Positions 53,168 to 64,000 of a stretch of 64,000 nt of DNA are shown here, one piece after another (the stretch's first letter is position 1; every line of letters starts with the position of its first letter). A program made the position numbers and the translations under genes. The DNA is taken from NCBI GenBank assembly GCA_964019335.1, contig OZ025687.1:186001-250000 (forward strand), in the 5' to 3' direction. The notes under the pieces were generated by a model that was given only the letters and a program-made list of their open reading frames with translations, had not been told where the DNA came from and searched no databases. Source of the stretch: Diplonema japonicum. Its lineage: Eukaryota; Euglenozoa; Diplonemea; Diplonemida; Diplonemidae.

Positions 53168-56165
53168 CTACTCTTTCTTCGGGATATGAACCGTAATCTG
53201 TTTTTTTCTCTTTTTTTTTCCCCGTTTTTTTTTTTTTTTTTTTTTTTTTTCCATACTCTCGTACGAGTGGGCAGTTTGAGGTCAACAAGAGTGGTGTCGA
53301 GTTCAGCTTTGGTGTAAGGCTGTTTTTTTTTTTTTTTTTTTTTTCTTCCCTTCTTCCTGTAAACCATACCCTTCTTGGGAAACTACACATCAGCGAAACG
53401 CTTGATGCAATATCATGGAAGTCGGGGGTCCCACTGATTAGCCATAACCGGGCAGCACCAAGCGTATCGGTGGGTACGAATTCTTGCTGCTTAGTTGTTC
53501 CATCAGGAAGCGCAAACTGAATAGTGAATGCAGCAACAGCAGCAGCAACAGCTGGTTTGACAACGGGCTTCACAGGCGAAGATGCAGCTTGTTGCATTTG
53601 GTGCCGTTCCTTCCTCTCTTTCTTCTCTTCCTCCATTTCAATCCTGATTCGTTCCTTCTCCATCTCTCGATCTTTCTTCTCCTTCAGCATGCTTTGTCTT
53701 TCCCTCTCCATCTTCGCTTTTCTAAGAGCTTCTTTTTCCTCTTCTGCCTTCTCCAGCATTCTTTCCCTGGCAAGCACACCCCCTGACCGTGCGCCTAAGA
53801 TATCTTCTGCTTCTTTTTTTTTGATACGTCTAGAATCCTCTGCTTCCGCTTTTCTTTTCGCGATCTGTTTCTTCCTGAACTCTTCCTGTTCCCTCTCTGC
53901 CCGCATCCTCACTTCCTCGTTGTGTAACGTGCGCTTTGCTGTGTTTGCTGCACCGAACTTGCCTTCGTACAAGGAACGCAACGCGTCCTTGCTGAGGTGC
54001 TCCACTTCCTTCGGCTGGATTGACACCCAGTTGCTGGGAGGGGGTTGTTGCGGTTGCACCTGCTGCTTCGGGGCAATTTGTGTGTGCAACAAGCTTTCCC
54101 TTGCCTTTGCTATCTCGGCAGCATCGGCCTCTTTCTTGACACCCGACAGAATGAAAGAGTAGTACACCTCTGCTTCAAGCACCTCGCTCTTCTCTGTCGC
54201 ATAAAGCAGGTGGTTCACGTCGACCTTCTTGTACAACCGCTCGCCACTCTTAGTTGTGTAGAAGTGATCAATGTTCAAGGGCCGTATGCCTAGAGAGTGC
54301 ACGATCTGCGTTGACAGCTCAGCGGCGTCAATTGCGGCGTTGGTGTTGATCTTCGCGCCGACATACTTGTCAAAGGTCTTCACAAATGTGGGGAAAGTGA
54401 GGGACGTAGCGAAAGGGTCTGAAATGGAGCCCTGCTGCACCAGAAGGTCTTTTGCAGGCTTCATCGCAATGGTGACCACTTGGCTTTCGTACCAAAGGGA
54501 CTGTGGGCCCTTCTTCGTGTTCAGCATAGGCACCGAGTCGATGTATTGTCCGTACACAATGGTGCCCTTACGCAGCAAAGGCAGCGTCGTACTGGAGAGG
54601 ATCTTCGGCGGGCCCACCGTCGCGAGCGAGAGCTGCAGCTTCAAGCCGCTGACGTTGAGATCGTGGTCTACCGCCTTTTGCATGCACAAGCTGCGCGCTG
54701 CCTCGCACGGGTCGGGTGCTGCCTTGCACGACGATGTGTCAACTGTGCCCAAGTACCGGAGCTTCTCGTCGTCGCCTAGCAGCTTGAAGTGCACGAAATG
54801 TTTCTTTTCCATGTACTTGGAACACACATCCCCATCACGATGCACGCAGACACCCACAGTTGAGTGGCTCTGGAATACATCACGGAGAACGGCGCTATGA
54901 CTCAAGGGGCTTGGGTCGACCAGTGTGTATGTCTCACCTGTCCACTGTAACTTCGATGCTTGCAAGGTGTCAAAGGGCACATTCAGCCTCCCCGCAGCTA
55001 TCCTGAGTACCAGCTCCACCATTTCACTGCTGAACAGCCGTACTGTAGTTAACGGCTTGCCGAACAGTGTAAAACTACTGTGGCTCTCTATGCCCCTATA
55101 GTCGTAGATGTTGACCACTGTGTACACGGCATCGCTCACAATGCGCGTCGCGTCCCTCGTCTGGCTCACTATCTTCGGCGGAGGCGCCACGAAGCGGTCC
55201 TGCGCATCCCGCTTCAACTTGTTGCCCCTTCCGGGGAAGCTCCTGTCCTGCCTCCCCCACTTGTCGTAGCCCCCATAGCTCACCTCGAGGTCGGGTTCGA
55301 TCACCAGGTCATCGGTGTAGAATTTCTTTCTCCCTTCTACCCTCTCATCTTCCTCTTCTTCTTCGTCATCGCCCTCCTCGCTCTCTTCATCTTCTTCAAC
55401 CTCATCATCATCATCGTCGTCACCATCATCACCATCATCAGCATCGTCGTCACCATCATCATCATCATCTTCATCATCACTACCATAGTCATCATCGTCA
55501 TAGCCGAACCCCCTTAAGGTGAGGGGGGTGCCACAAATAGGTCCAACGCGCACCTCTAGAAGGATGTCGTAGAATCGTGGCCGCATCTTCTTCAGAACGA
55601 GCCCGTCATCCGTGCTGATGGATAGCCTGACGGAGCGATTGGAGGTGGTCATCAGGTTGGCGGTGCGGGCACGGTCACGTGTTTTATGCTGGCGGCCGGT
55701 GCGCTTGTGGATGGAGATGAGGCGGGCACGGTAGGCCACACGAGCAGCAGTAAGGTTTCGCGTGTCCATGAGGGTGAGGTGGGCCTTGAAGTGGGTGGAG
55801 GTCATGCCACCAGTGATCTTCCAGGTGCTGTCACTGGACATGAAGTAGTCTTTGATCCCTTGCTTCGACACAGGGAGCAAAAACGACGCACGAGGGCACC
55901 CGTTCAAAAACAGGTCTTTCAACTCCAACGCCGCGTCGAACTCGTCTTCGTTGCGCTTTACGACGCCATCTAACGTGTCAGCGTGCAGGGCACCCCACCT
56001 GCTGTAGCAAATTCTCTTCCACAGATCAAGCTCGTATGCCTCTTCGCAGAACAACTTGCACGCTGACGCACATCGCAGCAAGTCGTTCCCGTCTAGATAC
56101 TGAAGAAACAATTGGCACACGTCAGACGAGAATATCTCCCGTGCGTCCTGAATGCCCCCAGACAT
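53168..56165 (-). CDS. F-box and UBX domain protein
   Basis: Exons 56165-53370, 53319-53257 and 53197-53168; introns 50 and 59 nt; 962 residues. N-terminal F-box (about 10-55; IFSSDVCQLFLQYLDGNDLL ... LWKRICYSRW), normally the Skp1-binding element of SCF ubiquitin ligases. An Asp/Glu run of about 55 residues (about 225-280) is encoded by GAT/GAC-rich sequence. A long middle region has unknown fold. About 690-860 is a charged coiled coil (EEEKEALRKAKMERERQ). The C-terminus is a UBX domain (about 865-950): FTIQFALPDGTTKQQEF, SSVSLMCSFPRRPYTKAEL with the FPR motif that contacts p97/Cdc48. The spliced exons 2 and 3 finish the UBX fold (TLVDLKLPTRTR, ITVHIPKKE). It could physically couple an SCF ligase to the Cdc48 segregase; that is inference. 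Confidence 0.87.
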
Positions 56166-56246
56166 CTCTTCAACCTAATGGATGTGATGCATGGATGAAA
56201 TGGAAGAATGTATAAGGGGTTTACTAATTTAACTCTCTTGCTCTCT

Positions 56247-58531
56247 TCAGGTGGCATCGTCGGTTCCCTTCTTTCGAAGAAGCTCTTGCTTTGCCTTGTC
56301 CTGCTCCTTGCTGTACGAGGTGGAAACCACGCCGAGGAACAGATCTTTTTCTCTGGTGCTGAGGGTCCCGAAAATGGGTAGGATGTCAGAGATGCTGGAG
56401 TACATGGCGTTCTTGTGCTTCACGTGTGACGAGGAAGCTTCGCGCTCCTTGATCATCCTCTGGTCGGAGGGAGGGATGGAAATCTCGATGCGCCGGTCGG
56501 GGAAGGGAATCCTGTTCTTGTTCATGCCGTACACGCCGTGCAGACGGTGGTCAATGGCCACGTCATCACCCTCGCCTTCGTGAGGCGCCCCGAATGTCAA
56601 CTGCGACGTGAGTTCAGAAAACAACTGATTGCACAGAACCGTTGATATGGTACTCTCCATCTCTGTCCCTGCAGGACCTGGCATCTCCAACTGCTTCAAA
56701 TGTGTTGCCCATGAACCGTCGTCCTCTTCGCTTTGCTTTTTCGTCTGCGGGCTGACCACAGGAATCTCTGCCGATGTTATGGGCGCCGTTGCAGGTCCAA
56801 ACGCCACTCTTTTATACCCAGGTGGCTTGTTGATAGTAGGAGGTGCTGGCTTCGTCAACGACTGGTCGCCGTCTTCAGTCGACACCCTGTTGTAGAGCTG
56901 GTGTCTGCAGTGTAGCTTTTGCCGTGTTTTTGATTGCAGTCCCCTGTGATGCGATTGCAAGTCTGTGAACACCATGTCGTCTACGAGAGAGAATTTTGCG
57001 TCAATGGTCCTCTCGTTGACCCACGCACACCACGCGCTGAACTTGCTTATGTCTTTTGACTTTTTAAGAGCGAGCTCTTTTTCGTAGCACTGCTGCAGCT
57101 GCATGTTTTCGTCGGTACTGTCATAGAACGTGGAGTAGCACGCTTGGCACAGGGTTACCTGTCTGTTCAGCCAAACATCGTTGCGCCGTATTTCCTCAAT
57201 GGACTTGGACAGCCGTTGCAGCACAGGCGGGACTGTCACCCAGTTGTGAGACTGGTCCAAGAATGCCGTGCTGTCGGGGTTTGTGAAGGGCGACGATTGG
57301 TTTGTATTGTCAATCTTGTTGCTGGACATCACGCACTGCTTCTGTTCTTTTGTCCTGCGATCGAAGTACCTCATTATGCTGAGGTATGTGGTCACATGGA
57401 CGCTGCCCTTGGCCACCAAACTGCTGCAGTTCGGGCATAAGAACTGGTCAGCAGGCTGCTTTCTCGTTTTGATCTTTTTTATTTTCTTCGCGGCGATCTC
57501 CTTCCCCGTTGCTTGTTGCGTATGAGAGTTGGGCGACAGGGCAAAGTTCAAGTCGAGCGGCGTGCGTTCTTCCTCAATACCAGTTTTCCTCCGCTTTTTC
57601 TTGATGAATTCGAAGTCGGGTATGGACCAATCGACGCCTTTTTCGGAGCTCTTGGTATGCCCGAAGCCAAGAAGCCACAACTGGTTAGAACGGTCAACTT
57701 TGAAGAGGCACGAGATCTCTCTGTCTTGCCGGACAACAGAGTTGCACGCCTCACGTCTGAGGGACGAGAGCTGTTCATTGAGGAACTTCATGGCGGGACC
57801 TAAGACAGAGAGAAGTGTCGTAGACTGCATCTCGTCGTACCCCACAGAGATCTCAGACGGGTGGTACGGTGACACGATAGCACTTGGTGGTGGTGTCAAC
57901 TTCCCTATTGTGGGTATGGCTGTGTGCACGCAGCTCTGCTGTGTGATTCCAACCGCTTTGCTCGGTTCCAGTACTGTGTTGTTGAAACGCCTCTCTACTG
58001 TGAGGTAGGAATCAGACACCACCAGCAGCTCGTGGTTCACACCCTCCTTCCCCTTGATGTCCTTAGGGAGGATAAATTTTTGCAGAACCCCACACCGTCC
58101 TCGGTCTGCCCTGTGTTTCAAAAACGCTTTCAGACGCGCTTCGTCGAAGAACTCCTGCGTGTAAAGGTAGCCCTTCGCGTCTTTCCGTTCACTGTGCCAA
58201 ACTGCAACAGGCCCTTCTGGGGTGCCTTGTACCGACAAGGCCCTTCGAATCGCCGTGGTTGTGATCTGTGATGGCTTTTTTTGCACAACACCCTTCGTCG
58301 GTGATGTGTAGTACCACTTCACCTGGTCCGCTTGCCTGTACACAATGGTGTGCGGCAGCATCACTCCATGCCCTACCAGCCCCATGTTCGAATCTGTCAT
58401 CAGCGCCTGCAAGCACAGGTCCATCAAGAAGTCAAACGGCGGTTCCCTGTAGGAATACACTTTGAAGCGATACCATACCCTTCATCTCGTCTACTCAGCG
58501 CCGCCCATGTCTTCGGTGCAGCGTCGGACAT
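56247..58531 (-). CDS. Hypothetical protein with two CxxC pairs, 750 aa
   Basis: Not recognised. Exon 1 58531-58479 (MSDAAPKTWAALSRRDEG) and exon 2 58446-56247 across a 32-nt intron (phase 2). Without exon 1 there is no ATG at the start of the large frame. The N-terminal half looks folded (GHGVMLPHTIVYRQADQVKW, VKVAVWHSERKDAKGYLYTQ-like segments, LWLLGFGHTKSSEKGVDWS). Two CxxC pairs, FLCPNC (about 335) and TLCQAC (about 440), could make a split zinc site. The last third is Pro/Ser-rich and probably disordered, then a short helix (LSTREKDLFLGVVSTSY). No signal peptide or membrane helix. Its N-terminal region reads like a cytosolic enzyme or adaptor domain, but I cannot name it. Confidence 0.72.
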
Positions 58532-58636
58532 GTGCACTGTGGTGCGTGAACCAACAGAGAACCGTGAGGCGAAGCAAAAATACATGTACAATAAAAGAAT
58601 ATAGATAATAGACAAAATGGAAATGGTACAATACAA

Positions 58637-59471
58637 TTACACGTGGCGTGCAGGGCTGCCGTAGGGAGACGCCGTGCGGACACCACGTTCGAGAAGATGG
58701 TCTTTGACCTCGTTGATGCGGCCTTGGACATTGTGGTAGCGTTGCGAGCGTCGGCTAGTCTGGTTTTTTTTTTTTTTTTTTTTTTTTTTTCCCCCTGGGG
58801 AATACCCTTCTGTCAACCTTCCGTTGTTCCCGAAGGAACTGCCGCTGGTTGATGGAGGCGGTCGCGTCGAAAATGGCTTGCTGCCGATCTTCTTGCTGGT
58901 GCATTATGTCATGAGCGACAATCCACTCCCGTTGCAAAGGGCGGAAGTACTCAAGCGTGTCTTCAGGGCTGCCGCTTAGAACGGTGCGGAGCTGCTCAAC
59001 CTCACTGTGCAGCCTGTCGATTTCCGCTGCTTGCTTCTCGATGATCTCGCTTCTTGTAAGTGCCATCTGCATCGACTCAGAGGTCATGCATGACATGTCT
59101 TGCATCTCAGGCTGTGCTTGGACACCCATTTCCACCTTCTCAGGAGCCGCACCCCGCACGGAACGCGGGGACGCACTTGGTGACACCGATGGGGAAGCAG
59201 ATACTCTCGACTGTGTTGGACTCCCTGTTCCGAATGCTCTCGTGAACATCCCAGATGCTATCTCCTTCTTTACCTTTGCACGCTCTTCCATCAACAAGCA
59301 CTGAAAGGACTTGTCCTTTCCCAGCGCTGCAAGCTCCACACCTAGTGTGCCATCACCCTCGCTCCTTAGCCTCTGCAGCGGCGATACCACCCTTAACATC
59401 TTCCTGGTGGTGGGTAGTAAAGACGGGTTGAAATGTTTCAAAAGACCATCTCTCTTGTATCTCACGGCCAT
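58637..59471 (-). CDS. Hypothetical short coiled-coil protein, 262 aa
   Basis: Exon 1 59471-58806, a 46-nt intron rich in coding-strand A, then exon 2 58759-58637 (TSRRSQRYHNVQGRINEVKD ...), phase 0. A basic N-terminus (MAVRYKRDGLLKHFNPSLLP), a Ser/Pro-rich low-complexity part (SPSVSPSASPRS, about 85-105) and a coiled coil (about 135-165; SEIIEKQAAEIDRLHSEVEQ). No known domain. Coiled coils with Ser/Pro linkers are common in basal-body and cytoskeletal proteins, but no assignment is warranted. Spacing to neighbours is about 100-150 nt on each side. Confidence 0.7.
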
Positions 59472-59622
59472 AAGAAGCAAATAAAAAGAGAAGCAAAGGA
59501 TGCAGAAGGAGGAAAAAAAAAACAGCAAAAGAGAAAAAGAAACAAGAAACAAGGGAAAATAATGAAAGCGAATGAGTTACATTTTTGTACCGTGTCCCCC
59601 CCCTCCCCCCCTTTTTTTCCAT

Positions 59623-62507
59623 TCAAAAGGATGGCGGTGTTGGATCCTTGCTGGCCTGGTTTGGAGGTGTTGAGGGAGGTGTGGAAGATGGTTGAGGCTT
59701 GACACTGGCCATCTCGGACTTAAGGCTCATGTCTTCTTTTTGGGGAGATTTCTCGCCACCGTTAGTCTCTGTTAGCAAGAAGTTGACCCACATATCAGAC
59801 AGAGAGGGGCCCGCAGTGCTCTTCTGAGGTGTAAGTCGTCCCCACCAGGTGCCCGAGTTTTCTGTGCTCTGGGGGAAGACACCAGCTTGGCGCTTGTCCT
59901 CGTCGGTCCAGTTCAAGGCGCTGCCCATGACGGTCAGGATCTCTGCAACGTCAGCCCTATCTCGCACCACCTGCACGTACTGCAGGATGAGCTTCGTCGC
60001 GACTTCTTTCTCTATCATCAGCTCTTCATTGGTTTTGTACATGGCATCATCGAGCAGCTTCCGCATCTGTGCCAGCTTGTTCTGCAGCGTGGTGATGGAG
60101 GAATTCCGCGTCGCCAGCTCCTTGTTGTTTGCCTTCCGCAACTCGTCCGTCTCGGCCTCCTTCGCCTTCAGCGCCTCCTCTCCCTTCTGTGTCGCGCTGT
60201 GCGCCTTCTCCAAGTCGGCCAGTAGTTTGAACGTTGCTTTCTCGATGTCGGCATCTCGCTCTGCAACAAAATGGTCCAGTACAGACTGCAGGTTTTCGAG
60301 TTTCTGCGTGACGCTGTGCAGCTCGGAGTCCCTTGCATCCTCGTCACTTTTGAGGCCGCACAGACGTTGTGTGAGTGTCTGGATCTCCTCGTCACGTGTG
60401 AGGAGTCGCTGCTCCAGTTCGTCCACTTTGCTGTACGCTTCTGATTCCACTGAAGCAGCATGCGCCTCAGCGTTCCTCACTTTTTCCAGCAGTTCCGCCA
60501 TCTCACGCTCCTCCTCATCGATCCTCGAGTCTTCATGCATCGTCAGCTCTTCACATTTATACCGCTCCACTTGCAGCTGCGCCGTGACCTCTTTCAGTTG
60601 TGTTGTGAGTCTCGAAATGATGTTGCTCGACTCCCCTTCGCTCGCCTTCGCGTTTTCCTCGCAACCCTTGAGTTCTTCGATCTCCTCGTTGGCTTTCAAA
60701 AGAAGCTTCCTTGTTGTCTGCAAGTCCTTGTCTTTTGTCTGGAACTTTGCACGCTGTTTGATGGCTTCTTCTTCCAGGCTCTTTACGGTCTCGTTCTGAG
60801 ACACGATCTTCGTGTGGTACTCTTGGAGTTGTTGGTATTGCTTTTCGAGTTGTTCCCGCCTCTGTTCTGAAGTGGCCGTCACGTCGTCCAGTGTCTTCTG
60901 GCTTGTCTTGTGCCAGTCGTGATACTTCGTAAGGTTCGTCTCGTAGCCTTGCTTCTCCGCTGCACGCGCTGCCTCGATCACCTTGATCTGCTCCTTCAAC
61001 CCCGCGACCTCACTGCGCAGCTCAACCACAGCATCCGTGTCCTTGGGCCCCTCCGCCGCAGCGTCGGGGATCTCGGGCTGGGGATTCGCTTGTGTGCTCG
61101 TCTCCATCGCCTGTATTGTGGGTAGGTTTCAATGAACTTGCCAACACACCTTCAGTTTGTCAGTCAGCTCAGCAATCTGCTGATTGTGCTCTGCCTTGCT
61201 CACAGAGGCTTCCAACTGTGGTGGTCTGAGCGTGTCTCGTTTACACATACCTCTCGCTGCACCATGGCCGTCTCTTCTTGTGCCGCCGCCACCACTGTTT
61301 GCTGTACCTCGAACTCCTGTTGCAGATTCTTCAGTTCCCTTCTGATGCATATGGTCGCTTCAGCGTCGGACTTCAGACTGTTGATCTCATCTCGCAGCAG
61401 CTCCGTATCAACGACACTCTCCTCGAGAGCGCTGATCTCACCGCGCAAGGTGTCCACTAAGGCGGTCTGTGCGTGGTTGGAGGGTGACTACGGTCCATAC
61501 CTCGGCTTGCAGTTGGGAGGCTTGCTGTGAGATCTGCTCCTCGTACTGCGAGATGGCAGCAGCATGCGCAGCAGAGTCAACCTGTGGTTGCTGATCCGGT
61601 GGGCTGCCGGGTACCTCAGACACAGATTCCTGAAGTTTCCTTTCGAGTTCTTGAAGCTGGTTGGCAAGAGGTGCATTCTTCTGCACTTCCTCCTGCAGCT
61701 GCGTCGTGAGCACATCGATCTTCTCTTTCGCATCAAGTAAATGAGCGTTGTTCTCCTTCCCGATGGTGGCCTGTAGTGTCATGGGTTGCGATGGCGAGAT
61801 CCTGTTGGCATACCTCGACTGCGAGCGTGTCCCGCTCTTTGACGATGGCTGTGTGGGCGCTTTGCAGGGTTTCAAACTCTCGCTTCGTGTCTTCAAGCTC
61901 GTCTTTGAGGAGCTCGGCTTCACCTTCGAAGGCCTGCAATTCGGAGACCTTTAAACGAAGCTTGTGTGCTTCCTTGGCTTCTTCCTTGAGACGCGCTGTG
62001 TCGCTGTCGGAAGACTTTAGAACCGCGATCTGTTTTCTTTTATTGGTTTTTTTGTACTGTACACACCTCTGCTTTGAGACTTGGAACTACCTTGAGCTGC
62101 TCTTCGAGCTGCGAAATCTTGTCTTCCAAGAGGTGAGTGGTGGTAGGGGTTGTGGGTTTTGACTGGGATAGATCTGTAATCTGTTGCTCGAGCCCTGTTG
62201 TTGTCTTAGCATGTTGCGCCCGCAACTTGTTCATTGAATCTTCGTGTTCTTTTGTTATGGCTGCGATCCTTTCTTTTGCCTCGCTTTCCAGTTTCCGTCC
62301 TTTCTTTGCCTCTCTGAGTAGCATGTCGAACTGGCTTTTCCTCACGCTCAACACCTCTTCTTCCGCTTCTTCGTCTTCATCTTCACCTTCTCCCTTTTTC
62401 TTTTCTACGCCTGGTTCCTGTCCGTCCTCGAACTCAGGCTGTACTAAGTCTCTGACACCCTCCGACACCGCTCCCAACAAAGCCTTACCATATCCCCATC
62501 CATCCAT
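59623..62507 (-). CDS. Golgin-like coiled-coil protein with GRAB/GRIP-like C-terminus
   Basis: Six exons, 62507-62067, 62029-61814, 61770-61501, 61466-61251, 61215-61150 and 61110-59623, all phase 0; introns 37, 43, 34, 35 and 39 nt (two donors are GTGTGT); 898 residues. Almost the whole chain is coiled coil (about 90-790). Residues about 770-815 (EVATKLILQYVQVVRDRADV, then LTVMGSALNWTDEDKRQAGV) match the pattern of GRAB/GRIP-related Arf- or Arl-binding domains of golgins such as GMAP-210 and Rud3. The N-terminus MDGWGYGKALLGAVSEGVRD is amphipathic and Gly/Ala-rich, like an ALPS vesicle-tethering helix. Expected role: tether at the cis- or trans-Golgi. A generic coiled-coil protein is the alternative. 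Confidence 0.72.
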
Positions 62508-62822
62508 TCCTTTTACTTTCACCACCGTCCCTCTCCCCCTTTTCTTTGCTTTTTGAGGGTGTGTGTAAGTATTCAAACGGGTATAAAAAAACAAAAGCCG
62601 AGTTTCCCTTTTTTTTTTTTTTTTTTTTCTCTTCCCCCTCTCTTCTTCTTTACTTTCTTCAAAAAAGAACAAGCCAGCAAAACAGGGAGAGGGGCAGGGG
62701 AAAAGAAAAGGTATATCCCCGACGTACGTGTGTATGCACTTTCTTACCTCGTACCCCACCCCACCCAAGTTATTATTTTCACTTTTCTTTTTTTTTTTTT
62801 TCCTTTTCTTTTTCTTTTTTTT
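62508..62822. other. Low-complexity spacer
   Basis: T-rich tracts on the plus strand with mixed islands at 62650-62700 and 62710-62775; leader of the golgin gene and 3' UTR of the next. No gene is seen. Confidence 0.5.
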
Positions 62823-63503
62823 TTACAGCAAAGGTGTTTGTTCATCATCAGTAACATAGCCTTTTGCCGGTGCTGCGGTGAAATCTCTGACACCGACAAG
62901 CCAAGAGCGTACACACAAAACTGCACCCCGCAGACAGGAGGAAACGAGGGGGACCAAAGCATTCACACAGGAATCGATACAGATAGATATAGAAAGCACG
63001 CATGTCTCGGGACAACACGAGAAAATGATGAACAAGACACCCAACACCATGTTCACCTCTCCAGTCGTCTCGTAGTCGGTGGGGGAAGAGAGGTCAAACG
63101 AGGTACAAGTGTCCTTAACAGTGCAAGGGTACGATTTGTTGGGCTGGAAACCGGGAAGATCGACCCAGCAGTCTCCGGGTTTTTCATGTGGGCCGCACCG
63201 GCACATGGTTATGCCCTTGTCTTGTAACTCTACGAATTCGTCATATAAAAGTGTTTTGTTGCCGCATTTTTTTGGCGCCACGGCGCTGTATCTGAAGGAG
63301 TGGCCCGAGCAGTTTGTGTAATCCGACACGAGACCGCCGCACTCGTAGCTGCAGTTCCTCTTCTCTCTCTTTGTCATTCTGCATAATTCTTCACTTGCCG
63401 TCTTCAGCCTTTCCTCGCCTATGTCATACACAGCTTTCCCAGTTGAAATCAGCACGCAACCAAACAACGCCGCTATCATCCCAATTGCCACCCTCCGCAG
63501 CAT
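62823..63503 (-). CDS. Small two-helix membrane protein with Cys-rich loop, 226 aa
   Basis: Function unknown. Single exon. N-terminal hydrophobic helix (IGMIAALFGCVLISTG, uncleaved or a signal anchor), an extracellular/lumenal loop of about 120 residues with about ten Cys and several N-glycosylation sequons (NCSYECGG, NCSGHS, GNKTLL), then a second hydrophobic helix (VNMVLGVLFIIFSCC) extending into a Cys/Leu-rich stretch and a short polar tail ending DDEQTPLL, an acidic dileucine-like endpoint typical of endosomal sorting. The overall layout recalls the large-loop, two-helix plan of auxiliary channel subunits (for example KCNMB), but only in topology. First ATG of the frame used. Confidence 0.7.
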   Translation of the reverse strand: MLRRVAIGMIAALFGCVLISTGKAVYDIGEERLKTASEELCRMTKREKRNCSYECGGLVSDYTNCSGHSFRYSAVAPKKCGNKTLLYDEFVELQDKGITMCRCGPHEKPGDCWVDLPGFQPNKSYPCTVKDTCTSFDLSSPTDYETTGEVNMVLGVLFIIFSCCPETCVLSISICIDSCVNALVPLVSSCLRGAVLCVRSWLVGVRDFTAAPAKGYVTDDEQTPLL

Positions 63504-64000
63504 GGTTATTATTTTTTTTTCTTAATTTTTTTTTTCTTTTTTTGGAAACCAATCAATATATTTTCATTTCCTGCTGTTTTTTTCTTTTAAAAGAAGAAGA
63601 ATGGGCAAAAAAAAAAAAATGGGGGAAGAATGTCTAAAAAAATAAAATCATGGGCTGGTGGGGGGGGGGGGGGGGGGGGGCGTTGACAAAAAAAAAAAGA
63701 AACGTGAAATGAATGAAAATGACTTTTCCTTTTTACACATTTTCAGTTTGCGGTGCTTTTTTCTTCTTTTTTCTTTATGTTTCTTTTGTCGCTTTAAAAC
63801 TTTACTCAAACGGGCAATCGCGGAAGGGGGTCAGAAAGTTATAAAAGAAAAAAATGCCACCATTTCTCAGTTTTTTTTTCTTTTTCAATTCTTCCCGTGC
63901 TCTGAGGGGACAATTAAAAAAGAAAAATTAATACGGCAATAAAAAAATGAGAATATGGTTAAAAAAAAAAAAAAAAAAACTATGAAAAAAATTAAAAACG
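63504..64000. other. Low-complexity right edge
   Basis: Homopolymers, including a G run at 63660-63680 and an A run at 63961-63979. No gene is visible; presumably spacer upstream of the Cys-rich membrane protein gene. Confidence 0.55.

Overview
This window is nuclear DNA from a flagellated protist. Evidence for a eukaryote: about 25 protein genes, nearly all of the multi-exon ones joined across very short GT-AG introns (32-114 nt, donors almost always GTATG), long A/T and G/C homopolymers between genes and inside introns, and eukaryote-only proteins (IFT140, CC2D2A, RPS18, RFC3, NLE1, a polycystin-type channel, a golgin). Every gene I can support lies on the minus strand, often with gaps of only 60-150 nt. 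Such long one-way gene arrays are known from Euglenozoa (kinetoplastids, diplonemids, euglenids) and dinoflagellates. Ordinary GT-AG introns in most genes and ordinary stop codons make a diplonemid-like euglenozoan my best guess, but this is inference: I found no spliced-leader, rRNA or tRNA gene to settle it.

Layout, read from high to low coordinate (the direction of transcription): small Cys-rich membrane protein (63.5 kb); six-exon golgin (62.5-59.6); short coiled-coil protein; 750-aa protein with two CxxC pairs; F-box plus UBX protein (56.2-53.2); NLE1/Rsa4 ribosome-assembly WD40 protein; 455-aa protein with three SH3-like repeats; 321-aa unknown; RFC3; WD40-polycystin channel fusion (46.1-42.7); RPS18; Na+/H+ exchanger with degenerate cNMP-binding and WW domains (41.8-37.6). 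A 5'-truncated but open non-LTR retrotransposon (37.57-33.7) follows the exchanger stop codon at once. Then comes a patch of inverted repeats with a decayed tyrosine-recombinase-like fragment (33.7-32.9), a CAMK-type kinase (31.7-30.4), an internally deleted relic of the same retrotransposon family (30.1-28.95), 1.9 kb of gene-free low-complexity DNA, a CIMIP2/FAM166-like axonemal protein, CC2D2A (25.9-20.5), a small membrane protein, GAPDH copy 2, an LRR protein, a PPR protein, a 172-aa unknown, GAPDH copy 1, a START-domain protein, PPCDC, a large proline-rich surface membrane protein (8.9-5.8), 3 kb of gene-free low-complexity DNA and finally IFT140, which runs off the left edge.

Functionally this is a mixed housekeeping neighbourhood (glycolysis, CoA synthesis, replication, ribosome) with a visible share of cilium/flagellum genes (IFT140, CC2D2A, the CIMIP2-like protein, and perhaps the polycystin fusion and the sperm-type exchanger). 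The most unusual items are the WD40-polycystin fusion, the exchanger-cNBD-WW fusion, the F-box-UBX fusion, a conserved ~160-195 nt non-coding repeat present twice, two GAPDH copies identical up to their start and stop codons but differing in intronic microsatellite length, and a shared 3' hairpin tail on scattered retrotransposon remnants.
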